A model generated the notes under the pieces. It saw only the letters and a program-made list of their open reading frames with translations, was not told the origin of the DNA and did no database searches. DNA of 64,000 nucleotides from JAKVBH01 sp049800955 (GTDB lineage: Bacteria > Pseudomonadota > Alphaproteobacteria > Rhodobacterales > Rhodobacteraceae), in assembly GCF_049800955.1 (NCBI RefSeq), contig NZ_JBNAGA010000001.1, positions 868,001-932,000 of the forward strand, in the 5' to 3' direction. This document shows, in pieces, positions 18,792 through 27,620 of this stretch (positions are counted from its first letter, which is position 1; the number at the start of each line of letters is the position of its first letter). The position numbers and the translations under genes were made by a program.

Positions 18792-19511
18792 CTAACTGGA
18801 TGCATAGGCCAAGGAATACAGAATGTCATCCACGGCGATACCACCGGGATCTTTGGTCGTCAGGGTGAAAGCGGCGCAGTTTTTGTCAGGAAAACGCACG
18901 CCGATGTCTTGCGGGCCGTAGTGCAGGCCAATGATCTGCACGCCGATCACCTGCCCAGAGCGGTCGTAGAACGTGAGTGTCGCGATGCCGGGCAACGGAC
19001 GGGCGCCCAAAGGATCTTCATACTCAGCGTGCAGGCGCAGGCCGAGTGCCGCTTGATCCGCCTCAAACAGCACGGCCAGAGCCCCTTCGCCAAGGGCGGC
19101 GACATCTGGGTAGCCGCGCGGGCCGAGCGGAAATGCCGCCATGGAGCCAAAGCCACGATGCTGGGCGATGGCAAGGCTCTGGCCCGGCCCGCCGGGCACG
19201 GGCTGAAGTGGTGTTGAAACGTCGCCGCCAAATGCGTCGAACCTGTTGTTTTGCGCATCACGGGCCGTCAGAAGCGTTTGGCCCATAAAGCGCTCGCCAA
19301 TCAATGCACCCGGCGCGCGATAGAGCCCGTCGATCAAATGGCCGGGTTCCGGCACAGGCGGCAGCGTGTCAAAGCTGACAAGACCGGGCAATTCGCGCGC
19401 CAGAGTGTCGTAATTCTCCGGGACCACAGGGCTGGTTTGAGCGGCCAGCGGGCCCGCGACAAACCCCGCCAGTAAAGCGCTTGCGAGGCATGCGCTAAGG
19501 CCGCGCCGCAT
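18792..19511 (-). CDS. Secreted beta-sandwich-like protein, unknown function
   Basis: A 239-residue exported protein. The signal peptide is MRRGLSACLASALLAGFVAGPLAA before QTSPV. The mature part has alternating strands and the segment LPGIATLTFYDRSGQVIGV, and ends with GGIAVDDILYSLAYASS. That C-terminal FTL...GGIAVDDI pattern resembles the lectin-like sandwich domain often found in PEP-CTERM proteins, but here there is no C-terminal anchor, so it should be free in the periplasm or outside. The ATG overlaps the end of the upstream DUF6151 gene by 17 bases. Function unknown. Confidence 0.65.
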   Translation of the reverse strand: MRRGLSACLASALLAGFVAGPLAAQTSPVVPENYDTLARELPGLVSFDTLPPVPEPGHLIDGLYRAPGALIGERFMGQTLLTARDAQNNRFDAFGGDVSTPLQPVPGGPGQSLAIAQHRGFGSMAAFPLGPRGYPDVAALGEGALAVLFEADQAALGLRLHAEYEDPLGARPLPGIATLTFYDRSGQVIGVQIIGLHYGPQDIGVRFPDKNCAAFTLTTKDPGGIAVDDILYSLAYASS

Positions 19512-20067
19512 TGCGCTCTTCCTTGCTCAAAACACGCGGTGGGGCCACGGGCGTCCAGGGCGGGCCCGTAAAGAAAGGCGTCTCGCGCCACTTGCCACTC
19601 ATCCGCGCGGCCAGGCTGCGTCGAAAAAAGGCGATCACGGATCTCCCCATGCCACGGTCTTTCGCAGGCACCCCGGGCCGCCCCTTGGCGTAGACAGTGT
19701 TCACCACGGCGGCTGTCTTCGGAAGGGTGTCCTGCCCCGATTGTGCATTGGCCAGAAGCACGCCTGCAAAACTCAAATGCGGGAAGGGCAGCGAATTGGC
19801 GACCGGCGTGTTGCAGCACGAGGTATGCCAGCGAAAGAGGCCTTTGGGAGAGAGCCGCATCAAGGCCAGCGGCGCTCCTTCCACGCTGAGTTGATGGGCC
19901 GCCACCTGCAGGATATCGGACCCGCCGCCTTCATCTAGAACATCCGCCTCAACATGACGCGCGGCGGTCTGACAATCGGCACAATAGCACGTCAGGCGCG
20001 TCCCAGAACGCGGGGCGCTGACGATCCAGTGAGTGCGTCCACAAGGGCAGGAGAGTTTCAATGTCAT
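19495..20067 (-). CDS. DUF6151 / GFA-like zinc-binding protein
   Basis: A 190-residue protein with cysteines arranged as in GFA-type zinc-binding proteins: CPCGRTHW near residue 8, TCYCADCQTAARH near 26 and HTSCCNTPVANSLP near 81. These could bind one or two zinc ions. The C-terminal third is basic (IAFFRRSLAARMSGKWR). It is the first gene of the five-gene minus-strand run that also carries the secreted protein, two TerB paralogs and a PhnD-like protein. The enzyme activity, if any, is unknown. Confidence 0.75.
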   Translation of the reverse strand: MTLKLSCPCGRTHWIVSAPRSGTRLTCYCADCQTAARHVEADVLDEGGGSDILQVAAHQLSVEGAPLALMRLSPKGLFRWHTSCCNTPVANSLPFPHLSFAGVLLANAQSGQDTLPKTAAVVNTVYAKGRPGVPAKDRGMGRSVIAFFRRSLAARMSGKWRETPFFTGPPWTPVAPPRVLSKEERNAARP

Positions 20068-20103
20068 GGCAAAATGCTACGCAGCATTGGCCAGCCAGGC
20101 AAG

Positions 20104-20164
20104 TGGGGCTCTGCCCGAGGCGCAAACACAAGGTTTGCGCCTCCCCAGGATTTTTTTAGCAAAA
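20104..20164 (+). repeat. GC-rich hairpin repeat with T-tract, intergenic repeat family
   Basis: The pyrG-DUF6151 gap contains GGGGCTCTGCCC, then a perfect 11-bp hairpin (GAGGCGCAAAC 20117-20127 / GTTTGCGCCTC 20133-20143), CCCC, a run of seven T and a tail AGCAAAAGGAAGGCGG. The same architecture recurs at 55551-55605 after recN. It looks like a plus-strand terminator, yet both flanking genes are on the minus strand, so it is better read as a dispersed repeat than as the pyrG terminator. Confidence 0.65.
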
Positions 20165-20217
20165 GGAAGGCGGTTGTTAACCTTCGCGGAAGGTGAACAG
20201 CCGAAGGGGGATCGTGG

Positions 20218-21861
20218 TCAGACCAAACGGGACATTTCCTTGGCCGCGCGCACGAAATCAGCAAAGAGCGGATGCGGCGCAAAGGGTTTGGATTTGAGCT
20301 CGGGGTGGAACTGCACACCGACAAACCACGGATGCTCCTCCCATTCCACGATTTCAGGCAAACGCCCGTCGGGCGACATGCCGGTAAATTTGAGCCCGAC
20401 CTCTTCCAGCTTTTCGCGATACTTGATGTCGACCTCGTAGCGGTGGCGATGACGCTCATCAATGGCGGTGCCGCTGTATATTTCAGCGACCTTGGAGCCC
20501 TCTTTCAAAACCGCATCATAGGCGCCCAGACGCATGGTCCCGCCTTTGTCGTCCGACGCCGACCGTGTGACCTTGGCATTGCCCTGCACCCATTCCTTGA
20601 GGTGATAGACCACGGGCTCAAAGCGCTTCTTGCCGGCCTCGTGGTCAAATTCCTCGGATCCCGCCGTGTGCAGGCCCGCCACATTCCGCGCCGCCTCGAT
20701 CACGGCCATCTGCATGCCAAGGCAAATCCCGAGGTAGGGCACCTTGTGTTCGCGCGCAAATTGCGCCGCGCGAATTTTTCCTTCGGTCCCGCGTTCACCG
20801 AAGCCGCCGGGGACGAGAATGGCGTGGAAGCCTTGCAGATGCGGCGAGGGGTCTTCGCGGTCGAAAATCTCGGCATCGACCCACTCGATCTTGACCTTCA
20901 CGCGATTGGCCATTCCGCCATGGGTGAGCGCTTCCGCGATGCTTTTGTAGGCATCCTCGAGCTGCGTGTACTTGCCGACAATGGCCACCTTGACCTCGCC
21001 TTCCGCGTTGAAGATGCGATCATGCACATCTTCCCAACGGCTGAGATCGGGCTTGGGCGCAGGGGAGATCTGGAAGGCATCCAGAACCGCCTGATCCATG
21101 CCTTCCCGGTGATAGGCCAGGGGCGCTTCGTAGATGGACTTTAGGTCTTGCGCTGCAATCACGCTATCGGGGCGCACATTGCAAAAGAGCGCCAGCTTCT
21201 CGCGTTCTTTGGCCGGGATCGGGCCTTCCGAGCGGCAGACGAGAATATCCGGCGCGATGCCAATGGAGCGCAGCTCCTTGACGGAGTGCTGTGTCGGTTT
21301 TGTCTTTAGCTCGCCCGATGCCTTGATCCATGGCAGCAGGGTCAGGTGCATGAAGAGGCATTGACCGCGTGGCTTGTCCTGGCTGAATTGCCGGATGGCC
21401 TCAAAGAAGGGCAGGCCCTCGATATCGCCCACTGTGCCGCCAATCTCACAAAGCATGAAATCGACCTCATCTTCGCCGATGGAAATGAAATCCTTGATCT
21501 CATTGGTCACGTGAGGGATGACCTGGATCGTTTTGCCGAGGTAATCCCCGCGGCGCTCTTTCTCCAGAACCGTCGAGTAAACGCGGCCCGAAGAGACGGA
21601 ATCGGTGCTGCGCGCAGCCACACCGGTGAAGCGCTCGTAGTGCCCCAGATCGAGATCGGTCTCCGCCCCATCATCGGTGACAAAGACTTCCCCATGTTCA
21701 AAGGGCGACATCGTGCCCGGATCAACATTGAGGTAGGGATCAAGCTTGCGCAGGCGCACAGAGAAGCCGCGCGCTTGTAACAGCGCACCCAGTGCCGCTG
21801 AGGCCAGACCCTTGCCCAGGGAAGACACCACGCCACCAGTAATAAAAACAAAACGCGCCAT
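20218..21861 (-). CDS. pyrG: CTP synthase PyrG
   Basis: Converts UTP to CTP with ATP and glutamine, the last step of pyrimidine nucleotide synthesis. 547 residues, standard length. The N-terminal synthetase domain starts FVFITGGVVSSLGKGLASA (P-loop) and contains the conserved PYLNVDPGTMSPFEHGEV. The C-terminal class I amidotransferase domain has the nucleophile in LGICLGMQ and the catalytic histidine and glutamate in VQFHPEL. It sits downstream of secG on the same strand. The 168-bp gap between them contains a small dyad (CCCGG/CCGGG, about 21906-21920). Confidence 0.98.
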   Translation of the reverse strand: MARFVFITGGVVSSLGKGLASAALGALLQARGFSVRLRKLDPYLNVDPGTMSPFEHGEVFVTDDGAETDLDLGHYERFTGVAARSTDSVSSGRVYSTVLEKERRGDYLGKTIQVIPHVTNEIKDFISIGEDEVDFMLCEIGGTVGDIEGLPFFEAIRQFSQDKPRGQCLFMHLTLLPWIKASGELKTKPTQHSVKELRSIGIAPDILVCRSEGPIPAKEREKLALFCNVRPDSVIAAQDLKSIYEAPLAYHREGMDQAVLDAFQISPAPKPDLSRWEDVHDRIFNAEGEVKVAIVGKYTQLEDAYKSIAEALTHGGMANRVKVKIEWVDAEIFDREDPSPHLQGFHAILVPGGFGERGTEGKIRAAQFAREHKVPYLGICLGMQMAVIEAARNVAGLHTAGSEEFDHEAGKKRFEPVVYHLKEWVQGNAKVTRSASDDKGGTMRLGAYDAVLKEGSKVAEIYSGTAIDERHRHRYEVDIKYREKLEEVGLKFTGMSPDGRLPEIVEWEEHPWFVGVQFHPELKSKPFAPHPLFADFVRAAKEMSRLV

Positions 21862-22029
21862 AAGGGGCAGACCTCCCGTGAATTCAGTTTGATTGGGGCC
21901 GAGAGCCCGGATCTACCGGGTCTGAATGGCTTCACTCACGGGGTTTCAGGATAAAGGATTCGCATATGCTGCGCAAGGCGACCGCAACATCCTGTTAACG
22001 TCTGAAACTGTCCCGCAAATTGTGGTGTT

Positions 22030-22392
22030 TTAGTCCGCGCGTGGCACCAACGGCGCGTTGTCACCCTCACCCGGAGGCAGAAGCGTGTCTGCGTCGGGCA
22101 GAACAGGCGCGTCTTCCGCCGCGGGGGGCGTCAACGGACCGAGCCGATCCACCACAGACGTCCCGGACGCGTTCTGCGCGGCAAAGATGGTCAGCGTCAT
22201 GGAGGTGCAGATAAAGGCAATGGCCAGGATCCACGTCACCTTGCCGAGCGCCGTCGCGGCTGATCGCCCAGACACCGCGCCGCCACCGCCGCCGCCAATG
22301 CCCAGACCGCCACCCTCGGACCGTTGCATCAGCACAACGCCAATAAGCGACAGCGCAAGCAGCAGGTGTACAATGAGGACAACGTTTTCCAT
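22030..22392 (-). CDS. secG: Preprotein translocase subunit SecG
   Basis: Small accessory subunit of the SecYEG protein-export channel. 120 residues: two membrane helices (VVLIVHLLLALSLIGVVLMQ and VTWILAIAFICTSMTLTIFA) joined by the family's glycine-rich loop GGGLGIGGGGGGAVSGRSAA, which follows QRSEGG. The C-terminal tail is proline/aspartate-rich and variable, as usual in Rhodobacteraceae. It lies just upstream of pyrG on the same strand, a recurring neighbour pair. Confidence 0.95.
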   Translation of the reverse strand: MENVVLIVHLLLALSLIGVVLMQRSEGGGLGIGGGGGGAVSGRSAATALGKVTWILAIAFICTSMTLTIFAAQNASGTSVVDRLGPLTPPAAEDAPVLPDADTLLPPGEGDNAPLVPRAD

Positions 22393-22467
22393 GGGTCAGC
22401 CTTTGGGTCTCTCGGGTCTTGGCGGTATCTAGGCGCTCGCGTCCGCAGGCGCAAGCGGGCAATCACG

Positions 22468-23706
22468 TCAGCGCGCGCTTTCTGGCAAGTGCAAACGGCG
22501 TAGGGCGTAGAGCAATAGCAAGCAGACAAACACGGCAGAGACCGCAAATGGTGCGCGCAGCGCCACCTCGCGCCCCAGTGGCTCCAGCGTCGAGACGAGC
22601 AATCCGCCTGCCAGTGCCGCAAGGGGCAGGGGGCCCCAGCCAAAGAAACGGTAGATCGCATTCACGCGGCCCAATAAAGCGTCGGGGATCAGACGTTGCC
22701 GGTACGAGACCGTCACAATGTTCCATAAGACGCCGCCAAAAAGGAGCGTTGCTTCGGCGAGGCAGGCCATCAGCGCAAAAGGCACCAGCGCATAGGCCAA
22801 AAGAGCGCTCATCTGCAGGCCCAATGCCGCCAATACCGCCGCACGTCCGCCTATGCGCGCAACGATCCGTGGACCGATCAGCCCTGCAAGCACGCCACCT
22901 GCCGCGCCGCTGGCCAACAACATGCCATGGCCCAGTGGCCCGAGCCCCAGCACGTCCTGCGCGTACAAGACGAGAATGGCCATGACCATCATACCCGCAA
23001 AGTTGAGACACCCGAGCATCAACGCCAGCCGTAAAATGACCGGATGTCCGCGCATCCAATGCCAGCCTTGCGCCATCTCCTGAAGAACTGCTGTGCGCGC
23101 CGGTTCAGGGCGCGGGGCGAGGGTGACAAGACGGACCAGAAGAAGAGCCATCAGAAAGCTGAGCGCATCGAACAAAAAGGGTAGGGGCAGCCAAAGCGCG
23201 ATCAGGGCGCCTGCAAGCGGGGGGCCAATCAACGCGGTGACGTGCTCAACACTCCACAATCGCCCGTTGGCCTCCTCCAGGTCATCATTGTGAACGATGG
23301 AGGGCAGGATCGTCTGCGCCGCATTGTCTCGGACGACCTCGGCCGTGCCCAGCAGAAAGGCCAATGCGGCAAGCGGCGCAATCCAGTAGCTCTCCAACAC
23401 GCCATGGGTGTCCAGCATGAGCGCCATGGCCACGATCAGACTGGTCAGGGCAAAGCGCAGCCCATCGGCCATCAGTATGAGCCGCTTGCGATCAGCCCGG
23501 TCGGTCAAGACACCGACATGCAGCGAAAAAAGCAGCCAGGGCGCGCGCTGGCCAAATCCGATCAACGCCACAAGCAGGGGATCGCGGGTGATCAGCGTTG
23601 CGAGCCAGGGCAGCGCCATGGCCGAGAGCCCATCGCCAAGGTTGGTGATCCCGGTAGACCAGAAGAGCCTTCGGTAGTTTGCGTTGCCTTTAAGGCGCGT
23701 GCTCAT
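22468..23706 (-). CDS. Major facilitator superfamily transporter (EntS-like)
   Basis: A 412-residue membrane transporter with about 12 predicted helices. The conserved loop between helices 2 and 3 is seen as GVLTDRADRKRLILMADGLR, and the start MSTRLKGNANYRRLFWSTGI is typical of the EntS / macrolide-exporter branch of efflux MFS proteins. The substrate is unknown. The ATG overlaps the stop of the upstream DUF6524 gene by four bases, suggesting co-translation. Confidence 0.85.
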   Translation of the reverse strand: MSTRLKGNANYRRLFWSTGITNLGDGLSAMALPWLATLITRDPLLVALIGFGQRAPWLLFSLHVGVLTDRADRKRLILMADGLRFALTSLIVAMALMLDTHGVLESYWIAPLAALAFLLGTAEVVRDNAAQTILPSIVHNDDLEEANGRLWSVEHVTALIGPPLAGALIALWLPLPFLFDALSFLMALLLVRLVTLAPRPEPARTAVLQEMAQGWHWMRGHPVILRLALMLGCLNFAGMMVMAILVLYAQDVLGLGPLGHGMLLASGAAGGVLAGLIGPRIVARIGGRAAVLAALGLQMSALLAYALVPFALMACLAEATLLFGGVLWNIVTVSYRQRLIPDALLGRVNAIYRFFGWGPLPLAALAGGLLVSTLEPLGREVALRAPFAVSAVFVCLLLLYALRRLHLPESAR

Positions 23707-24098
23707 GCGTCGACATCATCAACATCCGCCTGACCTGACAATCGGCGCCGCACGATGGACCAGCTCAGACCGATCCCAAGGACGAGCGACATGGCAAGAA
23801 TACCGATCCATGTATTCACATTCCGGTTCTCAAGGGACAGCCAGCCCAGATCGTACAGCACCCAGAGGAGCGCGCCCAGCAGCGCGAGGACGAGCAACAT
23901 GCCAAACGCACCAATGGAGCGCAGGGTCGCACGCAGGTAGATGATATACCCGATCAGAAGGACTAGCCCGCCGAGTGCTATGAACGAGACGGGTGTGTCG
24001 GGCGCCGCAGCCCAGGTCACGTAGTTGTAGGGCGTGGGATTGAAGGTCGCTGCCACCAGAACAAGCGCAAAAACCCACCTCAACAAAAATCCCGCCAT
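23703..24098 (-). CDS. DUF6524 family membrane protein
   Basis: A 131-residue inner-membrane protein with four predicted helices (FLLRWVFALVLVAATFNPTP at the N-terminus, then VSFIALGGLVLLIGYIIYL, a third at AFGMLLVLALLGALLWVLYD, and IGILAMSLVLGIGLSWSIV), ending in an acidic tail VDDVDA. The N-terminal NPTPYNY and the WLSLENRN segment fit DUF6524. Function unknown. It is translationally coupled to the MFS transporter downstream. Confidence 0.75.
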   Translation of the reverse strand: MAGFLLRWVFALVLVAATFNPTPYNYVTWAAAPDTPVSFIALGGLVLLIGYIIYLRATLRSIGAFGMLLVLALLGALLWVLYDLGWLSLENRNVNTWIGILAMSLVLGIGLSWSIVRRRLSGQADVDDVDA

Positions 24099-24121
24099 GA
24101 CTGCTCTGCTCCCAGTGTCTT

Positions 24122-24146
24122 GTGTTTCTTCTGGCTATAAATACGC
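24122..24146 (-). repeat. Intergenic repeat, family copy (motif GCGTATTT...GCCAGAAGAAACA)
   Basis: In the gap between the divergent DUF6524 and purA genes. Read on the minus strand it matches the element at 14443-14467 at 22 of 25 positions. I see no other strong feature in the remainder of the gap (24099-24283) apart from ordinary GC-rich sequence. Confidence 0.6.
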
Positions 24147-24283
24147 AATAGCCCACAGCAAACCCCCAATCGCGCGGAAGGGTTGTGGATCCCAGCGATG
24201 CCAAACGCGACAAATGGGCGGTTTCCCCCCGCGCGCATCCCCGCTATAGAGCGCCCGTTTGACACCGACAGAGGACAAGTCAC

Positions 24284-25579
24284 ATGGCAAATGTGGTCGT
24301 CGTGGGCGCCCAGTGGGGCGACGAAGGCAAAGGCAAGATCGTGGATTGGCTCTCTGAGCGGGCTGATGTGATTTGCCGCTTCCAGGGCGGACACAATGCA
24401 GGCCATACGCTTGTGATCGACGGCAAGGTCTACAAACTACACGCGCTGCCCTCGGGCGTGGTGCGGGGTGGAAAACTCTCTGTCATTGGCAATGGGGTCG
24501 TGCTTGATCCCTGGCATTTGGTCAACGAGATCGAAACCGTACGCGCACAGGGCGTTGAGATTACAGCTGAGACGTTGATGATCGCGGAAAATACGCCGCT
24601 CATCCTGCCGATCCACGGCGAGCTTGACCGCGCGCGGGAAGAAGCTGCCTCCAAGGGCACCAAGATCGGCACAACAGGGCGCGGCATCGGGCCCGCTTAC
24701 GAAGACAAGGTTGGCCGCCGCGCCGTGCGCGTGGCCGATCTGGCCGATCGCGCCACATTGGAGGCCCGGGTCGATCGCGCGTTGCAACACCACGATCCGC
24801 TGCGCAAAGGTCTTGGCGTGGGGCCCATTGACCGGGACGCTTTGATCGAACAGCTGGCCGAGATTGCAGATCAGATCCTGCCCTTCGCTGCGCCGGTTTG
24901 GAAGGTGCTCAATGAGCGTCGCAAAGCCGGGCAACGCATTCTGTTTGAGGGCGCGCAGGGCGCGCTTCTGGATATTGATTTCGGCACCTATCCCTTTGTG
25001 ACGTCTTCCAACGTGATCGCTGGTCAGGCCGCCACGGGCGTTGGCATGGGGCCGGGCTCTGTGGATTACGTGCTGGGGATCGTGAAAGCCTACACCACGC
25101 GGGTGGGCGAAGGGCCTTTCCCGACCGAGCTTGAGGATGCTGATGGCCAGCGGCTGGGCGAACGCGGCCATGAGTTTGGCACCACGACAGGCCGCAAACG
25201 GCGCTGCGGGTGGTTTGATGCCGCTCTCGTGCGCCAGACGTGCGCCACCTCGGGGGTCAACGGCATTTCCCTGACAAAGCTCGACGTTCTGGATGGGTTC
25301 GAGACGCTCAAGATCTGCACGGGTTACGAACTGGACGGTCGGATGCTCGACTATCTGCCCACGGCCGCAGACCAACAAGCACGCTGTGTGCCGGTATACG
25401 AGGAGATGCCCGGGTGGTCGGAAAGCACGGAAGGCGCGCGCTCATGGGCAGAGTTGCCCGGCAATGCCGTCAAATACGTGCGCCGCGTCGAGGAGTTGAT
25501 CGGGTGTCCTGTGGCTCTACTTTCCACCTCACCGGAACGCGACGACACAATCCTTGTGACAGATCCGTTCGCCGATTGA
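24284..25579 (+). CDS. purA: Adenylosuccinate synthetase PurA
   Basis: Catalyses GTP-dependent condensation of IMP and aspartate, the first committed step to AMP. 431 residues, standard. The P-loop and catalytic start VVVVGAQWGDEGKGKIVDWL (catalytic Asp in GDEGKG) and GGHNAGHTLV (catalytic His) are intact, as are KGTKIGTTGRGIGPAYEDK and GTTTGRKRRCGWFD. It is followed at 19 bp by a DUF2842 membrane protein gene. Confidence 0.98.
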   Translation: MANVVVVGAQWGDEGKGKIVDWLSERADVICRFQGGHNAGHTLVIDGKVYKLHALPSGVVRGGKLSVIGNGVVLDPWHLVNEIETVRAQGVEITAETLMIAENTPLILPIHGELDRAREEAASKGTKIGTTGRGIGPAYEDKVGRRAVRVADLADRATLEARVDRALQHHDPLRKGLGVGPIDRDALIEQLAEIADQILPFAAPVWKVLNERRKAGQRILFEGAQGALLDIDFGTYPFVTSSNVIAGQAATGVGMGPGSVDYVLGIVKAYTTRVGEGPFPTELEDADGQRLGERGHEFGTTTGRKRRCGWFDAALVRQTCATSGVNGISLTKLDVLDGFETLKICTGYELDGRMLDYLPTAADQQARCVPVYEEMPGWSESTEGARSWAELPGNAVKYVRRVEELIGCPVALLSTSPERDDTILVTDPFAD

Positions 25580-25598
25580 GCAACCAAAAGAGCGACAC

Positions 25599-25844
25599 AT
25601 GACCGATAGCCCCGGATTATCCTACAAAGCGCGCAGGCGCTGGTCTTTGGTAATTTTGCTGCTGGGCGTACCCGCCTACATCGTGGCCTGCGTCACCGTC
25701 ATCAACTTGCTGGATCGCCCGCCGTTTTGGCTCGAATTGGTGATTTACGTGGCGCTGGGCGTTGTCTGGGCGCTACCGTTCAAGTTTGTTTTCAAAGGGG
25801 TGGGCCAAGCCGATCCGGACGCGCCGCCTGAAGATCACTACTGA
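25599..25844 (+). CDS. DUF2842 family small membrane protein
   Basis: An 81-residue protein with two membrane helices (WSLVILLLGVPAYIVACVTV and WLELVIYVALGVVWALPF) and the family's conserved start LSYKARRRW and end PFKFVFKGVGQADPD. Function unknown. It is co-directional with purA. Confidence 0.85.
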   Translation: MTDSPGLSYKARRRWSLVILLLGVPAYIVACVTVINLLDRPPFWLELVIYVALGVVWALPFKFVFKGVGQADPDAPPEDHY

Positions 25845-25936
25845 TTGAGCGCCCCCCTCAGCTGCGTTTTGTGAACAATCGGCCGTGGGACGCTTTTGAG
25901 TTGCAAAGCAGAGGCGTCGCGGATTAGCGTCAGGTC

Positions 25937-26842
25937 ATGACCGCCGACAGACCCCTTCTGGGGATTGCTCTCATGCTGGGTTTTTGCGTTTTGGCGCCTC
26001 TTGGGGATGCCATTGCGAAGTATCTGGGCGCGTTCATTCCCGTTTTCGTGCTTCTGGTGGTCCGCTTTGGCGTACAAGGCGTCTTGTTGCTGCCGTTGTG
26101 TTGGCTCACTGGCCGGTCCCTGCGCCTCACGCCGCGCGTCATGCGGATCGCTTGGGTGCGGGCGGCGCTGCATATCATTGGCATTGGCGCCATGTTTACG
26201 GCGCTGCGCTATCTGCCCATTGCCGATGCCGTCGCCATCGCCTTCGTGATGCCGTTTATCATGTTGCTGCTCGGGTGGGCTGTCCTCGGCGAGGCCGTCG
26301 GCTGGCGGCGTCTGGCCGCCTGTGCGGTGGGCTTTTGCGGCACGCTCATGGTCATTCAACCTGCGTTCGAAGATGTCGGATGGCCCGCGCTGTTGCCTTT
26401 GGTCGTGGCCCTTGTTTTCGCGCTTTACATGTTGAGCACGCGCATTGTCGCAAAGGATGTTGATCCCATCGCCTTGCAAGCCGTAAATGGTTTCATGGCG
26501 CTGGCACTGCTGATACCGCTCGGGGGGGCCTTCTGGATGGCCGATCTCTCGATGCTGCCGGGCCGCGATCTGGGGGCGTGGCAAGTGAGCCTCTTGTTAG
26601 GCATTGGCATTATTGGAACCATCGCCCATTTGCTCATGAGCTGGTCGCTCAAGTTCGCCCCATCGGCGACTGTCGCGCCAATGCAGTACCTTGAGATCCC
26701 CTTCGCGACATTGATCGGCTATCTGGTGTTTGAGGATTTGCCCAATGCCCTTGCCGCCATTGGCATCCTGATCACGATGGCGGCAGGGCTGTATATCATT
26801 GTTCGGGAGCAGGCCATGGCGCGGCGCGCTGCAGCTGTCTGA
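25937..26842 (+). CDS. DMT superfamily transporter (EamA)
   Basis: A 301-residue inner-membrane protein with about ten helices arranged as two EamA repeats (about residues 9-145 and 150-292). Typical markers are FTALRYLPIADAVAIAFVMP in the first repeat and WSLKFAPSATVAPMQYLEIP in the second. These proteins export or exchange small metabolites, and the substrate is not predictable here. The 3' end overlaps the convergent thiamine pyrophosphokinase gene by 47 bases. Confidence 0.87.
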   Translation: MTADRPLLGIALMLGFCVLAPLGDAIAKYLGAFIPVFVLLVVRFGVQGVLLLPLCWLTGRSLRLTPRVMRIAWVRAALHIIGIGAMFTALRYLPIADAVAIAFVMPFIMLLLGWAVLGEAVGWRRLAACAVGFCGTLMVIQPAFEDVGWPALLPLVVALVFALYMLSTRIVAKDVDPIALQAVNGFMALALLIPLGGAFWMADLSMLPGRDLGAWQVSLLLGIGIIGTIAHLLMSWSLKFAPSATVAPMQYLEIPFATLIGYLVFEDLPNALAAIGILITMAAGLYIIVREQAMARRAAAV

Positions 26843-27482
26843 CAGCTAAAGAGAGAAGCGCGCGGGGCAAGATCACAAGCATGCCAGGCGCATCCATCGC
26901 GAGGGACACGGGCCCGGTGGCCTCATTGGATGTGCCCACACGCGCGGCGGGCGCCATCCCAATCCCGTCAATCGGCCATTTCAAACCTGTGCTGCGCCCT
27001 TGCGTCGGGGCCATGGGAAAGAGCGACACGCGCGCGCCTGCGCGCAGATCGAGCGATAAGGCTGGAGGGCAGTGAAACACGATATCTTCGCCGTCCAGCA
27101 AGATGATCGACATGGTCGCGCGCGCCACAAGCCGATTGAGCGCGGCCAACTGGTGATCAATGCGTTTACCAAGAAACCCCACACCGATCACTAGCGGCGC
27201 ATGAATGGACCGCAGCGCCTTGTCAAAATCCGTGCTGTTTTGCTCTTCGATACAATGAACACGCTCGCTGGGCAGTCTGGCGCGCGTCTCCGCGCTGAGC
27301 GAATCAAGATCACCGATGGTCGCGTTAGGCATGATGCCAGCGGCCAGACACAATTCGGCACCGCCGTCTGCGGCAACAAATGTGTCGCTAAAGTGGCGTA
27401 TTTCTTGAAGATCTTGCGCAGATCCTGCGCCGCCACCGACCAAAACAAGGGGTTTTGGGCTTTCAACAATGATCGGGTTCAT
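26796..27482 (-). CDS. Thiamine pyrophosphokinase
   Basis: Transfers pyrophosphate from ATP to thiamine to form thiamine diphosphate. 228 residues with the family's catalytic motifs: VAADGGAELCLAAG (about 32-45), NATIGDLDSLS (54-64) and NSTDFDKALR (82-91), followed by GKRIDHQLAALN. The C-terminal third is the smaller beta-domain that completes the active site. It is divergent from the large acidic protein gene. No TPP riboswitch is evident in the 138-bp gap. Confidence 0.9.
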   Translation of the reverse strand: MNPIIVESPKPLVLVGGGAGSAQDLQEIRHFSDTFVAADGGAELCLAAGIMPNATIGDLDSLSAETRARLPSERVHCIEEQNSTDFDKALRSIHAPLVIGVGFLGKRIDHQLAALNRLVARATMSIILLDGEDIVFHCPPALSLDLRAGARVSLFPMAPTQGRSTGLKWPIDGIGMAPAARVGTSNEATGPVSLAMDAPGMLVILPRALLSLAVRQLQRAAPWPAPEQ

Positions 27483-27620
27483 GGTTTCTTAGGGCTCATC
27501 GTGGAAACAGAACACAATCTGGCCGCAAAATGATACGAGAGAAAGCACATAGTCGTGCCGCTTTTGGCCCGTTGCCACATGGTAAACAATCAGGGCAGGA
27601 GAATGGAAGGCGAGCAAGTA

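Noticed and set aside
27483..27620. TPP riboswitch near the thiamine pyrophosphokinase gene
   Set aside because: No CTGAGA/ACCTGA-type core is found on either strand.
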